The notes under the pieces were generated by a model. That model did not search any database. It saw nothing but the letters and a program-made list of their open reading frames with translations, and had not been told where the DNA came from. Below are positions 1 to 5,529 of a stretch of DNA of 6,183 nt, one piece after another. Source of the DNA: Xanthobacteraceae bacterium (lineage in GTDB: Bacteria > Pseudomonadota > Alphaproteobacteria > Rhizobiales > Xanthobacteraceae); contig JASHQO010000495.1 in NCBI GenBank assembly GCA_030039105.1, positions 1-6,183 on the forward strand. Direction: 5' to 3'. Both the position numbers and the translations under genes were made by a program. Numbering within the stretch: position 1 is the stretch's first letter; each line of letters starts with the position of its first letter.

Positions 1-1169
1 ACGTCGCCGATTGCGTCATCTTGCTCGACAACCGGGTCCACGACCAGCTCTCGACCCGCCGCCTGCGCATCGTCAAATACCGCGGTTCCGCCCACGGCAC
101 CAACGAGTACCCGTTCATCATCGACGGGCAGGGCATCACGGTGATGCCGATCACCTCGAGCGGGCTCATCCACCGGGCGTCGACCGAACGAATCTCGACC
201 GGCATCGCCGATCTCGACGCCATGCTGGAGGGCAAGGGCTATTACAAAGGCTCCAGCATCCTGCTGTCCGGCATGGCGGGCAGCGGCAAATCGACGGTCG
301 CGGCCCATTTCGCCGATGCGGTCTGTGCCTCAGGCAAACGCTGCATCTATTTCGCGCTGGAAGAGTCGCCGCAGCAGATCACCCGCAACATGCGCTCGGT
401 CGGCATCGACCTGCAAAAATGGGTCGACAAGAAGCTGCTGAAATTCTCCGCGCGGCGGCCGACCCTCTACGGCCTCGAGACCCACCTCGCGGCCATGCAT
501 CGCGAGGTCGGCGACTTCGATCCGGCCGCCGTCGCCGTCGATCCGATGTCGGCGCTGATGAGCGCCGGCGTCACCGGCGACGTGCATTCGATGGTGCTAC
601 GCCTGGTCGACTTCCTCAAGGAGCGCGGTGTCACCGCACTGTTCACCAATCTGGGCACCGGTCATGCCGAAACCGCCACCACCGAGATGCAAATCTCGTC
701 GCTGATGGACACCTGGCTGTTGCTCTCCAATCGCGAGAGCAACGGCGAGCATAACCGGCAACTCTATCTGCTGAAATCGCGCGGCATGGCGCATTCCAAC
801 CAGGTGCGCGAATTCATCATGTCATCCAATGGCATCGCGCTGCGCGAAACCTATGTCGGCCCGGAAGGTGTGCTGACCGGCTCGGCCCGTATCGCCCAGG
901 AAGCCAAAGACAAGGCGACGATGCTGTTGCGCGAGCAGGAGACCGAACGCCGCGCCCGCGAGCTGGAGCGCCGGCGGCGCGAGACCGCGGCGCAGATCGA
1001 GGTGCTGCAGGCGCAGCTCGCCAGCAACGTCGCCGAGGAGGCCCTGCTCAAGCGTGAAGACATTGCGCGCGAGGATCAGCTTGCCTCCGATCGCGTTGCC
1101 ATGGGTGCAAGCCGGCATGTCGGGCCGGCGAAGCCGGCCGCAAAGCCGAACAACAAGCCGAAGACATGA
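1..1169 (+). CDS. kaiC: KaiC clock ATPase/autokinase, 5'-truncated by window edge
   Basis: This is the C-terminal three quarters or so of a KaiC protein, a double-domain RecA-type ATPase that acts as the core of Kai timers. The first complete codon is at 3, and reading is open to the window edge, so the true start lies upstream. The TTG at 21 is internal, because the residues before it (VADCVILL) already belong to the end of the CI domain. Visible parts are the CI end with RLRIVKYRGS and HGTNEYPF, the linker, then CII with Walker A GMAGSGKST (270-296), the paired catalytic glutamates in FALEES, and a Walker B-like stretch AAVAVDP. The autophosphorylation segment reads TTEMQISSLMDT, with Ser-Ser (696-701) where cyanobacterial KaiC has Ser431-Thr432. 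The last roughly 90 residues are an Arg/Glu-rich predicted coiled coil ending in a Lys/Pro/Ala tail, unlike the cyanobacterial KaiA-binding end. The stop codon overlaps the first possible kaiB start. Identity as KaiC is near certain; clock function is not shown. Confidence 0.95.
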   Translation, partial: VADCVILLDNRVHDQLSTRRLRIVKYRGSAHGTNEYPFIIDGQGITVMPITSSGLIHRASTERISTGIADLDAMLEGKGYYKGSSILLSGMAGSGKSTVAAHFADAVCASGKRCIYFALEESPQQITRNMRSVGIDLQKWVDKKLLKFSARRPTLYGLETHLAAMHREVGDFDPAAVAVDPMSALMSAGVTGDVHSMVLRLVDFLKERGVTALFTNLGTGHAETATTEMQISSLMDTWLLLSNRESNGEHNRQLYLLKSRGMAHSNQVREFIMSSNGIALRETYVGPEGVLTGSARIAQEAKDKATMLLREQETERRARELERRRRETAAQIEVLQAQLASNVAEEALLKREDIAREDQLASDRVAMGASRHVGPAKPAAKPNNKPKT

Positions 1170-1180
1170 TTGGACCAACA

Positions 1181-1465
1181 ATGACGGAAAATGGCGGTTA
1201 CAATCTTCGGCTTTACGTGGCGGGCCAGACGCCGAAATCGATCGCAGCCATCGCGAACCTGAAGAGGATCTGCGACACCCATCTGTCGGGCCGTTACCAC
1301 ATCGAGATCGTCGATCTGATGAAGGATCCGGCGCAGGCCTCGCGGCATCAGATCGTCGCCATCCCGACCCTGATCCGGCAATTGCCGGAACCGCTGAAGC
1401 GCATCATCGGCGACCTCTCCAACACCGAAAAAGTGCTGGTCGGTCTCGATATCCGGCCGACCTGA
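1181..1465 (+). CDS. kaiB: KaiB, fold-switching clock protein
   Basis: KaiB has a thioredoxin-like sequence without a CXXC motif. It binds the KaiC CI ring and, in cyanobacteria, drives dephosphorylation and output. The sequence shows the family hallmarks LRLYVAGQTPKS near the N terminus, AIPTLIRQLPEP in the middle, and RIIGDLSNTEKVLVGLDI at the C terminus, including the Gly and Asp of VGLD that control fold switching in the cyanobacterial protein. Length is 94 residues from the ATG at 1181, close to the short core form of the family. I prefer this start because GGA at 1172-1174 sits 6 nt upstream and the protein then begins just before the first beta strand. The in-frame ATG at 1166 overlaps the kaiC stop in an ATGA arrangement and would give 99 residues. 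Either start implies co-transcription and translational coupling with kaiC. Confidence 0.93.
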   Translation: MTENGGYNLRLYVAGQTPKSIAAIANLKRICDTHLSGRYHIEIVDLMKDPAQASRHQIVAIPTLIRQLPEPLKRIIGDLSNTEKVLVGLDIRPT

Positions 1466-1493
1466 GCCCGCGTCGCGATGTCCGAGCGCCACC

Positions 1494-2990
1494 ATGTCTG
1501 AGTCCGACCGTTCGACCAAGACGCCGCAGTTCGAGGCCGCCGATGAGACGGTCCAGGCTATCCATCGCGGCGACGTCGATGCCGTCGTGGTGATGAAGGC
1601 ACTCGAAGGCCCGCAGGTCATCCTGCTGCACGGTGCCGAGGAGCCCTACCGCGTTCTGGTCGAGCGCATGAGCGACGGCGCGCTCACCGCCGGGCAGGAC
1701 GGCGTCATCCTCTACGTCAACAACCGGCTGTGCGACCTGACCGGCCTGCCGTCCGAACGTTTGGTCGGCCGCACCGTCGGTTCGTTGTTCGAAGGCGAAG
1801 CGCCCGAACTGATCCCCGAAGTCACGGTCGAAGCGAGCTTGCGGTGCGAAGGCGACGCCGCCGTGCCGGTCGCGATCTGGTCGCGCCCGATCACGATCGG
1901 CGGCACCACCGCTACCCTGGTCAGGCTCACCGATCTTTCGGTGCGCCGCCGCGCCGAAGACATCGCCGCCGCCGAACGCTTCGCCCGCTCGGTTCTCGAA
2001 CAGGCGACCGAAGCCATCGTGGTGCTGGCGCCGGACGGCCACATCACCCATGCAAGCGGGCGGGCCGAGCAGCTCGCCAGTCAGCCGCCGGTCGGCCGCA
2101 GCTTTTCCGAGGCGTTTCCGCTCGACGCGCAGAACGTCGCGGAGGCGGGCACGCTGGCGCGCTTTTCCGCGGAAAGCCTCGACGCCATGCTGGCGACCAA
2201 GCCGTTCCATGGCGTCGAGGTGAAGCTGCGCGACGAGCGGCTCGCCAAACACGCATTCCTGCTCAGCGCCGGACCGCTGGTCGACGACGCCAGGGCATCG
2301 GTCGGCTCGATCGTGACCTTGACCGACATCACCCAGCGCAAGCGCGCCGAGGAGCAGCAGACCATGATGGTCGCCGAGCTCAATCATCGGGTGAAGAACA
2401 TCCTCGCCATCGTGCAGTCGGTCGCGGCGCAGACCATGCGCACCACCGGTTCAATGCAGGATTTCACCGATGCGTTTGCCGGCCGCCTGAAGGCGCTGGC
2501 GATCGCCCACGATATCCTGACGCAAACCCGCTGGATCGGCATCGGCCTCAACGAGCTCCTGGTCGCGGTGCTGGCGCCTTATCGCTCGGCCGACGATGCC
2601 CGCGTGACGATCGCCGGGCCAGCCGTCCTGCTGACAGCCGGCTCGGTGGTGCCGTTGTCGATGGTGTTGCACGAATTGACCACCAATGCGGTGAAGTACG
2701 GCGCCCTGTCGGGTCGTCGCGGCGGTATCGATATCACGTGGCGGTTGAGCGGCGGCCTCAACCCGGCGGTCGAGCTGATCTGGCAGGAGCGCGGCGGACC
2801 GAAGGTGGCGCGCGGCAAGTCATCGGGTTTCGGCACCCGCCTGATCGATCGCGTCGTCCGTCACGACCTCGACGGCAAAACCAAGATCGATTTCGATCCG
2901 GCCGGCGTTCGCGTCACGATGACGTTTCCGGTGCGCACGCAAACCCGGCCGGCTACGACGCTCGGCCCGACGACGCTCGGCGCCGTTTAG
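1494..2990 (+). CDS. PAS-PAS HWE-family sensor histidine kinase
   Basis: This is a soluble, 498-residue sensor kinase with no signal peptide or membrane segment that I can see. Order: a short N-terminal motif (AIHRGDVDAVVV), a PAS domain at about 52-155 starting YRVLVERMSDGA, a second PAS at about 160-285 ending in TDITQRKRAEEQQ, then the catalytic core. The H-box is ELNHRVKN with probable phospho-acceptor His298. The N-box is HELTTNAVKYGAL with His393 and Asn398. The G1 region has WQE (Trp430, Glu432), followed by a glycine-rich GFGTRLIDR near 445. His in the N-box plus WxE defines the HWE class, common in rhizobia and relatives. The gene starts 28 nt after kaiB on the same strand, so it is probably in the kaiCB operon. 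It lacks a KaiB-like domain such as cyanobacterial SasA has, so any contact with KaiC or KaiB would have to use the PAS domains. The start is weakly supported: only GAG lies upstream at a plausible distance. Its 3' end overlaps the regulator gene on the other strand. Confidence 0.92.
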   Translation: MSESDRSTKTPQFEAADETVQAIHRGDVDAVVVMKALEGPQVILLHGAEEPYRVLVERMSDGALTAGQDGVILYVNNRLCDLTGLPSERLVGRTVGSLFEGEAPELIPEVTVEASLRCEGDAAVPVAIWSRPITIGGTTATLVRLTDLSVRRRAEDIAAAERFARSVLEQATEAIVVLAPDGHITHASGRAEQLASQPPVGRSFSEAFPLDAQNVAEAGTLARFSAESLDAMLATKPFHGVEVKLRDERLAKHAFLLSAGPLVDDARASVGSIVTLTDITQRKRAEEQQTMMVAELNHRVKNILAIVQSVAAQTMRTTGSMQDFTDAFAGRLKALAIAHDILTQTRWIGIGLNELLVAVLAPYRSADDARVTIAGPAVLLTAGSVVPLSMVLHELTTNAVKYGALSGRRGGIDITWRLSGGLNPAVELIWQERGGPKVARGKSSGFGTRLIDRVVRHDLDGKTKIDFDPAGVRVTMTFPVRTQTRPATTLGPTTLGAV

Positions 2991-3405
2991 CGGGCGGCTT
3001 GCCGAACACGGCTTCGCAGACCCGACGCAGCTCCCGTTCGTCGAACGGCTTGGCGATGCGCGGCACCGCTCGGAACGCCGACGGAAACAAGGTCAAGTCG
3101 TCATAGCCCGATGTGATAATCAGCTTGAGCCCAAGAGTCTTGAGCTTCGGCAAAATCTCGAAAATCTGCCGGCCGCGCAGGTTGATGTCGAGCAGAGCGC
3201 CGTCGAAGCCGCCGCTTTCGGCGTTGCGCAGCACGTCGTCGACGCCGGACAATGCCCCGACCACCCGGTAGCCGAGATTCTCCAGGATCTGTTCGAGCTC
3301 GATGGCGATGAGACCTTCGTCCTCGGCGACCAGAATACGCTGGCCGTCCCCGGATTTTTTGGATTTGCCGGGCAAGAAACCGTCCTCCGCGCGTTCGGTC
3401 CGCAT
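2953..3405 (-). CDS. Single-domain response regulator (REC)
   Basis: This is a stand-alone receiver domain of 150 residues from the ATG at 3403-3405 (minus strand), with no DNA-binding or enzymatic output domain. Conserved receiver residues are visible: acidic pair Glu28-Asp29 in ILVAEDEG, phospho-acceptor Asp73 in ALLDINLRG, Thr98/Ser99 in LIITSGYDD, and Lys119 followed by Pro in AKPFDE. The LIITSGYD stretch resembles the ATG-x-Y type motif of receivers that partner HWE or HisKA_2 kinases, which fits the neighbour. About 23 basic, low-complexity residues precede the domain and a short RRRASSGRAS tail follows. A GTG at 3439-3441 would add 12 residues; I prefer the ATG because GGGG lies about 8 nt upstream of it and the extension has no domain content. 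The gene is convergent with the kinase and overlaps it by 38 bp. It probably acts as a phosphate relay or sink, or through protein binding; the target is unknown. Confidence 0.88.
   Translation of the reverse strand: MRTERAEDGFLPGKSKKSGDGQRILVAEDEGLIAIELEQILENLGYRVVGALSGVDDVLRNAESGGFDGALLDINLRGRQIFEILPKLKTLGLKLIITSGYDDLTLFPSAFRAVPRIAKPFDERELRRVCEAVFGKPPAKRRRASSGRAS
2955..2981. repeat. 15-bp-period direct repeat in the overlapping 3' ends
   Basis: ACGACGCTCGGC occurs at 2955-2966 and again at 2970-2981, an exact 12-bp match with a 15-bp period. It falls within the 38 bp where both genes are coding. On the plus strand it encodes Thr-Thr-Leu-Gly twice at the kinase C terminus. On the minus strand it encodes Arg-Ala-Ser twice, just before the regulator stop codon at 2953-2955. 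It looks like a small tandem duplication. Confidence 0.8.
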
Positions 3406-3640
3406 GCAAAAAACCCCATTGCCCCACCCGATATGAGGCACAAGCCGCGGCGCGCAGGGAAACGGCTTCAGGCGCTAATGCAAGATTGCCTGCTGCCGCT
3501 GCCGTTGGCGCGGAAAGTTTCCCACCAGATCGGATAATCGGCGGCGGGGCGAAATGTTCCCCAGCCGCCCGGTTGGCGTTGCATCATCGGACGCGATGTG
3601 CACGCCCGGCTCTGCTACAATCAGGCCGCAGGAGAATCGC
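3406..3640. promoter_or_regulatory. Divergent intergenic region between regulator and aminotransferase
   Basis: About 235 bp separate the start of the minus-strand response regulator from the start of the plus-strand aminotransferase, so promoters for both must lie here or inside flanking genes. A TACAAT at 3616-3621 could be a -10 box for the aminotransferase, but I see no convincing -35 box 17 bp upstream, and it would leave a leader of only about 12-14 nt. An 11-bp palindrome GGAAAGTTTCC lies at 3512-3522 and could be an operator, though such a short one can occur by chance. I found no clear GGAAC-N16/17-CGTT stress sigma promoter facing the regulator. No RNA gene or small open frame is supported. 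Confidence 0.4.
3630..3634 (+). promoter_or_regulatory. Ribosome binding site deciding the aminotransferase start
   Basis: AGGAG ends 6 nt before the ATG at 3641. It selects this start over the in-frame ATG at 3554, whose extra 29 residues have no similarity to the family and lack a comparable site. Confidence 0.8.
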
Positions 3641-4825
3641 ATGACCGTCCGTGCCGGCCGCGAATTTTTGGCGGTCCCTGGCCCCACCAACATCCCGGAC
3701 CAAGTCTTGCAGGCGATGCACGCGCCGGCGGTCGAGCTCTATTCCGAGCCGCTGGTGGCGCTGACCGACGGGTTGTTGCGCGATCTCGGCGGCGTATTCG
3801 GCACCGCGACGCGGCCCTTCATCTACATCGCCAACGGCCACGGCGCCTGGGAAGCGGCGCTGACCAATGTGCTGTCCCGCGGCGACAAGATCTTGGTGCT
3901 GGAGAGCGGCAAGTTCGCCGTCGACTGGGGCGACGCCGCGGCGCGGCTCGGCGCCGAGGCCGAGGTGCTCAAGGGCGATTGGCGCCGCGCGGTCCGGCCG
4001 CAGGACGTCGAGGCGCGGCTGCGCGCCGACAAGGCCGGCGCCATCAAGGCGATCCTCGCCGTGCAGATCGAGACCTCGACCGGTGTCGGCAACGATATCG
4101 CCGCCATCGGCCGGGCCATCAAGGCGGCGCAGCACGGCGCGCTGTTCATGGTCGATGCCGTCGCGTCGCTTGGCTGCGTGCCGTTTGCCATGGATGCCTG
4201 GGGCGTCGACGTCGCGGTCGCGGCGTCGCAGAAGGGCCTGATGTCGCCGCCGGGCCTGAGCTTCATCGCCGCCGGGCCGCGTGCCCGCGAAGCGAACAAG
4301 AAGGCCGGGCTGCGCACGCCGTACTGGGACTGGGCCGTGCGCGACGGCGGGTCGCATTATCAGAAATATTCCGGCACGCCGCCGGAGCAATTGCTGTACG
4401 CGCTGCGCAAAGCGCTCGACATGCTGTTCGAGGAAGGGCTCGACAACGTCTTTCTGCGTCACCGCCTGCTGGCGGAAGCGGTGCGCCGCGCCGTGGCGGT
4501 GTGGAAGAAGGGCAACGTCGTCGACTTTCAAGTCGACGAGCCCGCCGCCCGTTCCGACGCGGTCACTGCCGTGCTGACGAACGGCTTCGATGCCAATCTC
4601 ATTCGCATCTATTGCGAAAAGAAGTGCGGCGTCGTGCTCGGCCGCGGGCTCGGCACGATGAACGGCAAGGCGTTCCGCATCGCCCATATGGGCCACGTCA
4701 ACGCGCCCATGGTGCTCGGCACGCTCGCCGTCGTCGAGACTGCGCTGAAGGCGTGCGGCGTGCCACACGGCGACGGCGGCGTTGCCGCAGCCATTGCGTG
4801 GCTGAGCGAGCATGTAAAGCCGTAA
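3641..4825 (+). CDS. Class-V PLP aminotransferase, serine/alanine-glyoxylate type
   Basis: This is a 394-residue fold-type I, class-V aminotransferase. The family transfers the amino group of serine or alanine to glyoxylate, giving hydroxypyruvate or pyruvate plus glycine, in C1/serine-cycle, glyoxylate or photorespiratory metabolism in the cytoplasm. Evidence: the N-terminal VPGPTNIP (12-19), the cofactor-loop ANGHGAWEAAL, Asp172 in FMVDAVASLG, which would hold the PLP pyridine nitrogen, the Schiff-base lysine Lys198 in ASQKGLMSPPG, and Arg346 in AFRIAHMGH, which should bind the substrate carboxylate. Length is normal for the family. It is monocistronic as far as the window shows: the next plus-strand gene is 700 bp away with a minus-strand gene between. 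I cannot tell the amino donor from sequence, so serine-, alanine- and related glyoxylate aminotransferases all remain possible. No serine-cycle partners are in the window. Confidence 0.85.
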   Translation: MTVRAGREFLAVPGPTNIPDQVLQAMHAPAVELYSEPLVALTDGLLRDLGGVFGTATRPFIYIANGHGAWEAALTNVLSRGDKILVLESGKFAVDWGDAAARLGAEAEVLKGDWRRAVRPQDVEARLRADKAGAIKAILAVQIETSTGVGNDIAAIGRAIKAAQHGALFMVDAVASLGCVPFAMDAWGVDVAVAASQKGLMSPPGLSFIAAGPRAREANKKAGLRTPYWDWAVRDGGSHYQKYSGTPPEQLLYALRKALDMLFEEGLDNVFLRHRLLAEAVRRAVAVWKKGNVVDFQVDEPAARSDAVTAVLTNGFDANLIRIYCEKKCGVVLGRGLGTMNGKAFRIAHMGHVNAPMVLGTLAVVETALKACGVPHGDGGVAAAIAWLSEHVKP

Positions 4826-4832
4826 TTTACAT
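4812..4832. repeat. Perfect inverted repeat across the aminotransferase stop codon
   Basis: ATGTAAA (4812-4818) and TTTACAT (4826-4832) form a perfect 7-bp stem with a 7-nt loop that contains the TAA stop. The stem is AT-rich and is not followed by a T run, so it is a poor intrinsic terminator. It may be a weak 3'-end structure or chance. Confidence 0.4.
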
Positions 4833-4833
4833 C

Positions 4834-4925
4834 GCCGTCCTGGCCTGTCCCGGCCATCCGTGACTTGCCTTAAAAACCACAAAAGACGTGGATGCGCCCG
4901 GGACGAGTCCGAGCATGGCGCGTCA
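4834..4925. repeat. Palindromic intergenic repeat-like sequence between converging genes
   Basis: The gap between the converging aminotransferase and exported-protein genes carries two hairpin-capable segments. The first is TGGCC/GGCCA (4841-4845 and 4852-4856, 6-nt loop). The second is GCGCC/GGCGC (4894-4898 and 4917-4921) with an imperfect inner stem around CGGGACGAGTCCG. The wording, including GACGTGGATG followed by a CCCGGGAC block and a GCATGGCG block, resembles degenerate intergenic repeats that I recall as abundant in Bradyrhizobium-like genomes. That resemblance is from memory. The hairpins might also serve as a bidirectional terminator, but there is no flanking T run of useful length. 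Confidence 0.45.
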
Positions 4926-4940
4926 AATGCAGCAGATCGC

Positions 4941-5339
4941 CTACTTGGTGCAGAGCTTGTCGAGGCCGCTCAGGATCGCTTCATACTCCTTGCCTTCCGG
5001 CGAGTCTGGATCGACCTGGTCCAATCCGTCCATCATCGTGGAATATTCGGGACCGATCTGGTCGATCAGCGCGTCAGCCTGGTTGCCGAGCGCGTCGAGC
5101 GCCTTCTCGTCCTGCTTCTGGTCAGCCGCCATCATCTCGTCGTTCAGCTTCGACAGGTCGCAATAGGCCTGCGACTTCGCCTTGTCGCCGGTGACGATCT
5201 GCACGACCTTCTGCACGTCGGCCTTGCTCGGCTTCGGCACCCGCGCGCCGCCTTGCTGCGCAAGGGCCAATGTCGGCATGACAACCAATGTCGGCATGGC
5301 AATAAGCGCGGAAATCGCGACAACGCGTTTGAGCGTCAT
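4941..5339 (-). CDS. Small exported (periplasmic) protein of unknown function
   Basis: The product is 132 residues with a clear Sec signal peptide: MTLKR, a hydrophobic core VVAISALIAMPTLVVMPTL, and an ALA cleavage site before QQGG. The mature part of about 107 residues is hydrophilic, acidic and probably mostly helical (KADVQKVVQIV, DEKALDALGNQADALI). It has two cysteines, one in QAYCDL and one four residues from the end in DKLCTK, which could form a disulfide in the periplasm. I do not recognise a named family; proteins of this look occur in Bradyrhizobium-like genomes as hypothetical proteins. The start at 5337-5339 is fixed by GGAGG at 5345-5349 with 5-nt spacing; a TTG four codons upstream is less likely. 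It faces the aminotransferase and diverges from the cupin gene, so it is its own unit. The signal peptide contains an internal duplication. Confidence 0.85.
   Translation of the reverse strand: MTLKRVVAISALIAMPTLVVMPTLALAQQGGARVPKPSKADVQKVVQIVTGDKAKSQAYCDLSKLNDEMMAADQKQDEKALDALGNQADALIDQIGPEYSTMMDGLDQVDPDSPEGKEYEAILSGLDKLCTK
5267..5298. repeat. 18-bp-period direct repeat in signal peptide
   Basis: CCAATGTCGGCATG is found at 5267-5280 and 5285-5298, an exact 14-bp match at an 18-bp period. In the minus-strand protein it gives Met-Pro-Thr-Leu twice, six residues apart, within the hydrophobic core of the signal peptide. It is an in-frame duplication. Confidence 0.85.
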
Positions 5340-5529
5340 GAAAGCCTCCAACTATTCATGCGCCGATCATAATCTTCGCGTGGTTGCGTGCCATGACACT
5401 TTAGTCGATCCTGCTCTGTGATGGGGATCGTGTTGCTGCGATTGCTGGATTTTCCGTGGGAAGCTGCGGCCGCGATCGATGAGAGTCCGGCACGACACTG
5501 TCTCGACAAGGCGGCAGGCGAAGAGAATA
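5340..5529. promoter_or_regulatory. Divergent promoter region, no clear boxes
   Basis: About 190 bp lie between the exported-protein gene (minus) and the cupin gene (plus). Promoters for both are expected here. I do not see a convincing -35/-10 pair, operator palindrome or small RNA. Short open frames in it are continuations of antisense or extended frames without coding support. Confidence 0.35.
5345..5349 (-). promoter_or_regulatory. Ribosome binding site of the exported protein
   Basis: CCTCC on the plus strand reads GGAGG on the minus strand, 5 nt before the ATG at 5337-5339. It decides that start over the upstream in-frame TTG at 5349-5351. Confidence 0.85.

Noticed and set aside
1404..2387. 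Long minus-strand open frame (327 codons) opposite the kinase
   Set aside because: It is an antisense shadow: the plus strand carries recognisable PAS and kinase motifs, while this translation is Arg/Gly/Asp-rich low-complexity with no domain.
1730..3106. Plus-strand open frame of 458 codons overlapping the kinase
   Set aside because: It is Arg/Ala-rich frame-shadow sequence with no domain; the kinase frame contains H-, N- and G-box motifs.
3512..3560. Possible EcfG-type stress promoter (GGAAC-like) facing the response regulator
   Set aside because: GTTCC at 3556-3560 gives GGAAC on the minus strand, but there is no CGTT at 16-17 nt spacing downstream.
3554..3640. N-terminal extension of the aminotransferase from the ATG at 3554
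   Set aside because: The 29 extra residues are not part of the family and AGGAG at 3630-3634 points to the ATG at 3641.
4812..4832. Intrinsic terminator for the aminotransferase
   Set aside because: The stem is perfect but AT-rich and lacks a following T run, so only an inverted repeat is reported.
3598..4863. Plus-strand open frame of 421 codons in a second frame over the aminotransferase
   Set aside because: Its composition is Arg-rich with no motif; it is a frame shadow of the real gene.
3584..4882. Minus-strand open frame of 432 codons opposite the aminotransferase
   Set aside because: High GC with few stops explains it. The plus strand has the full PLP aminotransferase motif set and a good ribosome site; this frame has neither.
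4860..5372. Plus-strand open frame opposite the exported protein
   Set aside because: The minus strand has a signal peptide and GGAGG at correct spacing; the plus-strand translation is a shadow.
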